Shown here in pieces: positions 6,366 to 9,501 of a stretch of 9,501 bases of DNA. A model generated the notes under the pieces. It was given only the letters and a program-made list of their open reading frames with translations, was not told where the DNA came from and searched no databases. Within the stretch, counting starts at the first letter, position 1. Every line of letters begins with the position of its first letter. Both the position numbers and the translations under genes were made by a program. Source of the stretch: Donghicola sp041224595 (lineage in GTDB: Bacteria; Pseudomonadota; Alphaproteobacteria; Rhodobacterales; Rhodobacteraceae); NCBI RefSeq assembly GCF_041224595.1, contig NZ_JBGFGN010000139.1, forward strand, positions 1 to 9,501, written 5' to 3'.

Positions 6366-7068
6366 GATCGCCAATCTCACTGTCCGCTACGGCAAGCACC
6401 TGGCACTGGACGCGGTCAACCTGACCGTCGGCTCCGGCGAGATCGTCGTCGTCCTGGGCGCGAACGGGGCCGGGAAATCCTCTCTGCTCAAGGGGGTCGC
6501 AGGGATGGTCCCGCGAGATGCCGGATCGGTGACGCTGAACGGCACGCCTCTCGACGGGCTCCACGCGCACAGCCTGCCTAATGCTGGGCTGGCGCTGGTG
6601 CCCGAGGGGCGCGGCATGATCGGGCCGATGACGGTCGAGGAAAACCTGCGCCTTGGTGCCACGCCGGACCGCGCCCGAGACCATGAGGACGAGACCTTGG
6701 AACAGGTCTTTGACATCTTTCCACGGCTGAAGGAGAGGCGCAGGCAGATCCTGCGCACCATGTCCGGAGGCGAACAGCAGATGGCCGCCGTGGGCCGCGC
6801 CATGATGTCGAAGCCTGATATACTGCTGCTCGACGAACCCAGCCTCGGCCTCGCGCCGATCATCGTCGGCGATCTGTTTCGCGCACTGGCAAAGGTACGC
6901 GATACCGGCATGGGCCTGTTGATCGTGGAGCAGAACGTGACCATCAGCCTGCGCAACGCGGAACGCGGCTACCTGCTGGAGGCCGGTCGCATCACCGGTG
7001 CGGGCACGGCGCAGGACCTGATGCAAGATGACGCGGTCAAGGACGCCTTCCTTGGCGGGGCCGCATGA
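6358..7068 (+). CDS. ABC transporter ATP-binding protein, LivF type
   Basis: A 236-residue second ATPase, expected to heterodimerise with the LivG-type subunit. Walker A is G-A-N-G-A-G-K-S (34-41), the signature is canonical M-S-G-G-E-Q-Q (135-141) and Walker B is I-L-L-L-D-E-P (155-161). The family's usual L-V-P-E-G-R (80-85) replaces the common Q-loop, and V-E-Q-N (190-193) replaces the H-loop His; both are normal for LivF. Because the LivG partner has a degenerate signature loop, the two ATP sites of the heterodimer may not be equivalent. The start overlaps the end of the preceding gene by 8 bases, so translation is probably coupled. Confidence 0.9.
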   Translation: MLEIANLTVRYGKHLALDAVNLTVGSGEIVVVLGANGAGKSSLLKGVAGMVPRDAGSVTLNGTPLDGLHAHSLPNAGLALVPEGRGMIGPMTVEENLRLGATPDRARDHEDETLEQVFDIFPRLKERRRQILRTMSGGEQQMAAVGRAMMSKPDILLLDEPSLGLAPIIVGDLFRALAKVRDTGMGLLIVEQNVTISLRNAERGYLLEAGRITGAGTAQDLMQDDAVKDAFLGGAA

Positions 7069-7090
7069 TATTCGAAACCGGAGAGAAGAC

Positions 7091-8542
7091 ATGACCGTAT
7101 TGGATCTTTTGATCGCTGGCGAAAAGCGGGCCGCAGAGGGCGGGCGCACGTTCAGCCGCAAGAACCCGCTGACCGGAAAGGTCGCCACAGAGGCCGCCGC
7201 CGCCAGCACCGGTGACGCCGTCGCCGCCGCCGATGCCGCCGCCGCGGCCTTCCCCGCGTGGTCGGAGACCGGACCGGGCCAGCGCCGCGCGCTTCTGATG
7301 TCCGCCGCCGACGCGCTGGAGGCGCGCAAGGCCGACATTACGGACGCCATGGCGGCCGAGTTGGGGGCAACTGCGGCATGGGCCGGTTTCAACGTGATGC
7401 TCGCCGCCGGGATGCTGCGCGAGGCTGCCGCCATGACCACCATGATCAAGGGCGAGATCATCCCCTCGAACCGTCCTGGCTCCATGGCGATGGCGATCCG
7501 GCAACCGGCGGGCGTGGTGCTGTCCATGGCGCCGTGGAATGCGCCGGTGATCCTTGGTGTGCGGTCGATTGCCATGCCTCTCGCCTGTGGCAATACAGTG
7601 GTGATGAAGTCGTCAGAGCTCAGCCCGCGCACCCATGCCCTGATCGTGGAGGCCATGCAGGACGGTGGCCTGCCGCCGGGCGTGCTGAACGTCATTTCCA
7701 ATGCGCCCGAGGATGCCGCCGGGATCGTCGAAGCGCTGATCGGCCATGCCGCCGTGCGCCGGGTGAACTTCACCGGCTCGACCCGCGTGGGGCGGATCAT
7801 CGCGAAACTCGCCGCCGAGAACCTGAAACCGGCACTGCTCGAACTGGGTGGCAAGGCCCCGATGATCGTCCTAGACGATGCCGATCTGGACAAGGCGGTC
7901 GCCGCAGCGGCCTTCGGCGCCTACATGAACCAGGGCCAGATCTGCATGTCCACCGAACGGCTGGTGGTGCATGAGGCCGTGGCGGACGCCTTCGTGGCCA
8001 AACTGGGCGAGAAGGTCCGCTCGATGGCCGTGGGCGATCCGCGTGAGGGCAATACGCCGCTGGGCTGCGTGGTGGACAAGGGCGCGGTGGACCGCATTCT
8101 CAGCCTTGTGCGCGAGGCGGAGGACAAGGGCGCGACCCTCGTGGCGGGCGGTCAGGCAGATGGCGTGCTGATGGAGGCGACGCTGCTGGATCATGTCACC
8201 CCGTCGATGCGCATCTACACCGAGGAGAGCTTTGGCCCCACGGCCTCCATCGTCCGGGTCGGCAGCATCGACGAGGCGGTGCGCGTTGCCAATGACACCG
8301 AATACGGCCTGTCCGCCAGCGTCTTTGGCGAGGACGCGGTCCGCGCCATGGCGGTGGCCCGGCGCATCGAGAGCGGCATCTGCCACATCAACGGTCCCAC
8401 GGTGCATGACGAGGCGCAGATGCCTTTTGGCGGGGTCAAGGCCTCTGGCTACGGACGCTTCGGCGGCACGGCGGCGATCGAGGAGTTCACCACCCTGCGC
8501 TGGATCACCGTGCAGGACGGCCAACCGCACTATCCGATCTGA
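7091..8542 (+). CDS. NAD(P)-dependent aldehyde dehydrogenase, aromatic (vanillin/salicylaldehyde) type
   Basis: A 483-residue aldehyde dehydrogenase that oxidises an aldehyde to its carboxylic acid in the cytoplasm. Active-site residues are in place: N150 (P-W-N-A-P), K173 (V-M-K-S-S-E), E251 (L-E-L-G-G-K) and nucleophile C285 (G-Q-I-C-M-S). The cofactor motif is F-T-G-S-T-R-V-G (227-234) and E-S-F-G-P lies at 379-383. The combination M-N-Q-G-Q-I-C-M-S-T-E-R with V-H-D-E-A-Q-M-P-F-G-G-V-K-A-S-G-Y-G-R-F-G resembles vanillin, salicylaldehyde and benzaldehyde dehydrogenases, but the exact substrate cannot be fixed from sequence. The ATG at 7091, preceded by GGAGAGAAG, is preferred over an upstream in-frame ATG at 7028 inside the LivF-type gene. 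An Ala-rich stretch at residues 34-56 is encoded by GCC repeats and is not otherwise notable. It lies 22 bases after the ATPase gene and is probably co-transcribed, linking uptake to oxidation. Confidence 0.85.
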   Translation: MTVLDLLIAGEKRAAEGGRTFSRKNPLTGKVATEAAAASTGDAVAAADAAAAAFPAWSETGPGQRRALLMSAADALEARKADITDAMAAELGATAAWAGFNVMLAAGMLREAAAMTTMIKGEIIPSNRPGSMAMAIRQPAGVVLSMAPWNAPVILGVRSIAMPLACGNTVVMKSSELSPRTHALIVEAMQDGGLPPGVLNVISNAPEDAAGIVEALIGHAAVRRVNFTGSTRVGRIIAKLAAENLKPALLELGGKAPMIVLDDADLDKAVAAAAFGAYMNQGQICMSTERLVVHEAVADAFVAKLGEKVRSMAVGDPREGNTPLGCVVDKGAVDRILSLVREAEDKGATLVAGGQADGVLMEATLLDHVTPSMRIYTEESFGPTASIVRVGSIDEAVRVANDTEYGLSASVFGEDAVRAMAVARRIESGICHINGPTVHDEAQMPFGGVKASGYGRFGGTAAIEEFTTLRWITVQDGQPHYPI

Positions 8543-8551
8543 GGGCAACGG

Positions 8552-9031
8552 ATGTTCGATCTTGACGGCAAGGTCTGTCTGATCACCGGCGGCGCGGGGT
8601 CCATCGGCCTCGCCGCCGCGCGGGCGCTGGCCGCGCAGGGCGCGCGGCTGGCGCTAGTGGACCTCGATCCGGCAGCGCTGGACCACGCCTGTGACGACGC
8701 CTTTGGCGAGAGGGCGGCGGTCGAGCCGCCGTTCGTCAAAGCGTGGGAGCCGGAGCAGGAACGCACCACCCTCGATATCAAAGCCGCAGGCATCACCTCC
8801 GTGCTCTGGGCCATCGGCTTCCGACCCGACTACTCTTGGATCGAACCGGACGTCTTCGACCAACGCGGCAAACCCATCTTCAAGCGCGGCGTCACCGAAC
8901 ATGCAGGACTGCACTTCATCGGACTGGGCTGGTTGAACACATGGGGCTCGGGCCGCTTCCTCGGGATCGAGGAAGACAGCCGTCATCTCGCCGATCAAAT
9001 CGTGGAAAGGCAGCGCGTACTCCAGATCTGA
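8552..9031 (+). CDS. In-frame chimera: SDR N-terminus fused to flavoprotein monooxygenase C-terminus (likely non-functional)
   Basis: The open frame encodes 159 residues from two unrelated families. Residues 1 to about 48 are the start of a classical short-chain dehydrogenase: V-C-L-I-T-G-G-A-G-S-I-G-L-A is the nucleotide-binding glycine motif and L-V-D-L-D ends the second strand. The Ser and Y-x-x-x-K catalytic residues are missing. From about residue 55 the sequence matches the end of a CzcO-like FAD-dependent monooxygenase: A-G-I-T-S-V-L-W-A-I-G-F-R-P-D-Y-S-W-I, then R-G-V-T-E-H-A-G-L-H-F-I-G-L and T-W-G-S-G-R-F. This part lacks the N-terminal FAD motif. The start has GAGGG six bases upstream and lies ten bases after the aldehyde dehydrogenase stop, so the SDR was the next operon gene. 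A single deletion joining two genes explains the structure. Neither half should be catalytically active. Confidence 0.78.
   Translation: MFDLDGKVCLITGGAGSIGLAAARALAAQGARLALVDLDPAALDHACDDAFGERAAVEPPFVKAWEPEQERTTLDIKAAGITSVLWAIGFRPDYSWIEPDVFDQRGKPIFKRGVTEHAGLHFIGLGWLNTWGSGRFLGIEEDSRHLADQIVERQRVLQI
8715..9031 (+). pseudogene. 3' remnant of a CzcO-like flavin-dependent monooxygenase gene
   Basis: This is the portion of the preceding chimeric frame that belonged to the lost monooxygenase gene; the left boundary is approximate (about 8690-8725). It retains the W-A-I-G-F-R-P-D segment, equivalent to the second dinucleotide-domain motif of these enzymes, and the C-terminal T-W-G-S-G-R-F, but not the roughly 300 N-terminal residues with both glycine-rich nucleotide motifs. 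Such enzymes oxygenate organic substrates using FAD and NADPH. Its presence suggests that the original pathway included an oxygenation step besides alcohol and aldehyde oxidation. Confidence 0.65.
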
Positions 9032-9363
9032 GCGCAGACAGCCATCGGAAGGCCGGACATCCGGGCTCATGATTGTGAAACAGAGGATATCGGTGAAATG
9101 GTCCGAATGCCATGAAAGGGCTGACACCGGTCATTCGCCACACCGGTCATGAATGACCGCTGTGGGCCGGTTGTTAAGTCGTACTTGGGGCGACCACGCG
9201 TGTGCGCCTGCTGCACCGCCGCATGACCGCTTCGAGCCCATAGTTACAGATGCTGCGCTGTGCTCCAATGACTGCTACTCAGGCTCCGGCCAAAAAGGAG
9301 ACAAAATCAAAGGCGATTTTGCCAAGGGTTTGTGACACAAGATTTTTCAACGATTCCCGTGAG
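9032..9363. other. Gene-free stretch between the chimeric gene and the IS21-type end
   Basis: I see no convincing gene. The only sizeable frames lack ribosome-binding sites and recognisable motifs. The stretch holds an 11-bp direct repeat with an attached dyad (9124-9159) and a weak AT-rich hairpin, CAAAATC-AAAGGC-GATTTTG (9302-9321). No strong rho-independent terminator for the upstream operon is visible. Bases 9290-9360 are clearly more AT-rich than the cargo, in keeping with proximity to an inserted element. Confidence 0.45.
9124..9159. repeat. 11-bp direct repeat with overlapping dyad
   Basis: ACACCGGTCAT occurs at 9124-9134 and again at 9140-9150, a 16-base period. The second copy also forms a dyad, CGGTCAT-GA-ATGACCG (9144-9159). 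The same ATGACCGCT string recurs near 9153-9161 and, as ATGACCGCT, near 9223-9231. This may be a protein-binding site or debris of an element end; function unknown. Confidence 0.5.
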
Positions 9364-9501
9364 TGTGAACGGCGGAGCAATACTCGGCCACGGTAGCGAC
9401 GGCATAGTGTTGTCGCGGGCGGCGTAAAAGTCGTCCACTTTTGCCCTTTCGGATTTCGGGAGGGCTTGGGGATATACACCGTGGACTTGTATTTGAAGGT
9501 G
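9364..9501 (+). mobile_element. Probable left end of an IS21-family insertion sequence
   Basis: Two imperfect 21-bp direct repeats, 9371-9391 and 9418-9438, share 16 of 21 positions (both GGCGG...AA...TCG.CCAC) and are spaced by 47 bases. Multiple subterminal repeats of this type mark the ends of IS21-family elements, where IstA binds. The first bases of an istA-like gene follow at 9481. The element tip is placed at TGTGAAC (9364) because IS21 ends begin with TG and the first repeat normally lies close to the tip; another TGTGA at 9331 is an alternative. The rest of the element is outside the window. Confidence 0.6.
9481..9501 (+). CDS. istA: IS21-family transposase IstA, N-terminal fragment (runs off window)
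   Basis: From the GTG at 9481 the frame reads M-D-L-Y-L-K-V, which matches the usual start of IS21-type IstA transposases (M-D/E-L-Y-L-K/R-V-R). GGGG lies about ten bases upstream as a weak ribosome-binding site. IstA is the DDE transposase that works with the IstB ATPase. Only seven codons are visible, so the call depends on the neighbouring terminal repeats as much as on the peptide. Confidence 0.5.

Noticed and set aside
7195..7256. GCC-rich repetitive stretch near the start of the aldehyde dehydrogenase gene.
   Set aside because: It simply encodes an Ala-rich helix with the host's preferred Ala codon; there is no tandem repeat unit beyond the codon.
6334..7893. A long minus-strand open frame of 519 codons opposite the LivF and aldehyde dehydrogenase genes.
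   Set aside because: It is antisense to two genes with clear motifs on the plus strand. Its own product is Ser/Ala/Arg-rich without family motifs, as expected for the complementary strand of GC-rich coding DNA.
9053..9064. Small dyad CCGGA-CA-TCCGG shortly after the chimeric gene, as a terminator.
   Set aside because: The loop would be too small (or the stem only four pairs) and no T tract follows.
9302..9321. Hairpin CAAAATC-AAAGGC-GATTTTG as an operon terminator.
   Set aside because: The stem is AT-rich with only two GC pairs and is not followed by a T run, so intrinsic termination is not supported.
1..9501. CRISPR array, tRNA or rRNA genes.
   Set aside because: No regularly spaced direct repeats and no recognisable tRNA or rRNA segments were seen on either strand.

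Overview
The window is GC-rich and looks alphaproteobacterial, most likely from a Rhodobacteraceae or Roseobacter-type genome or plasmid. The clues are gene style, codon use dominated by G/C third positions, an IS91-type integrase and IS21/IS110-type elements. Species cannot be read from the sequence.

Layout: (1) Positions 1-1538 are mobile-element debris. The first 18 codons of an IS110-family transposase run leftward off the edge. A rightward IS91-associated tyrosine recombinase (314-1444) follows; its catalytic domain is complete, but its C-terminus is replaced by an unrelated low-complexity tail. Then come about 400 bases with no recognisable gene. (2) Positions 1539-8542 are an apparently intact catabolic/transport module. 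A leftward AraC-family regulator is divergent from a tightly packed rightward operon: periplasmic substrate-binding protein, two LivH/LivM-type permeases, two LivG/LivF-type ATPases and an aromatic-type aldehyde dehydrogenase. The last four junctions of this operon are overlaps or very short gaps. (3) Positions 8552-9031 hold an in-frame chimera: the first ~50 codons of a short-chain dehydrogenase joined to the last ~100 codons of a CzcO-like flavoprotein monooxygenase. This is best explained by a deletion that removed the rest of two genes of the same pathway. (4) Positions 9032-9501 are non-coding apart from the probable left end of an IS21-family element: two 21-bp subterminal direct repeats and the first 7 codons of an istA-like gene.

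Working model (inference): the AraC-type protein senses a small, probably aromatic, compound. It acts at the 134-bp (or longer) divergent intergenic region, which carries three separate perfect inverted repeats. The operon imports the compound by a branched-chain-amino-acid-type (HAAT) ABC transporter and oxidises an aldehyde intermediate to the acid. The downstream reductase and monooxygenase steps have been lost by deletion here.

The most interesting unexplained structures are: a predicted RNA stem that would bury the ribosome-binding site of the IS110 transposase; the array of dyads in the araC/ABC intergenic region; and the two chimeric junctions (integrase tail, SDR-flavoprotein) that bracket the intact cargo. 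I did not find convincing evidence of a wholly new system; the cargo is a recognisable but substrate-unassigned transporter/catabolic operon.
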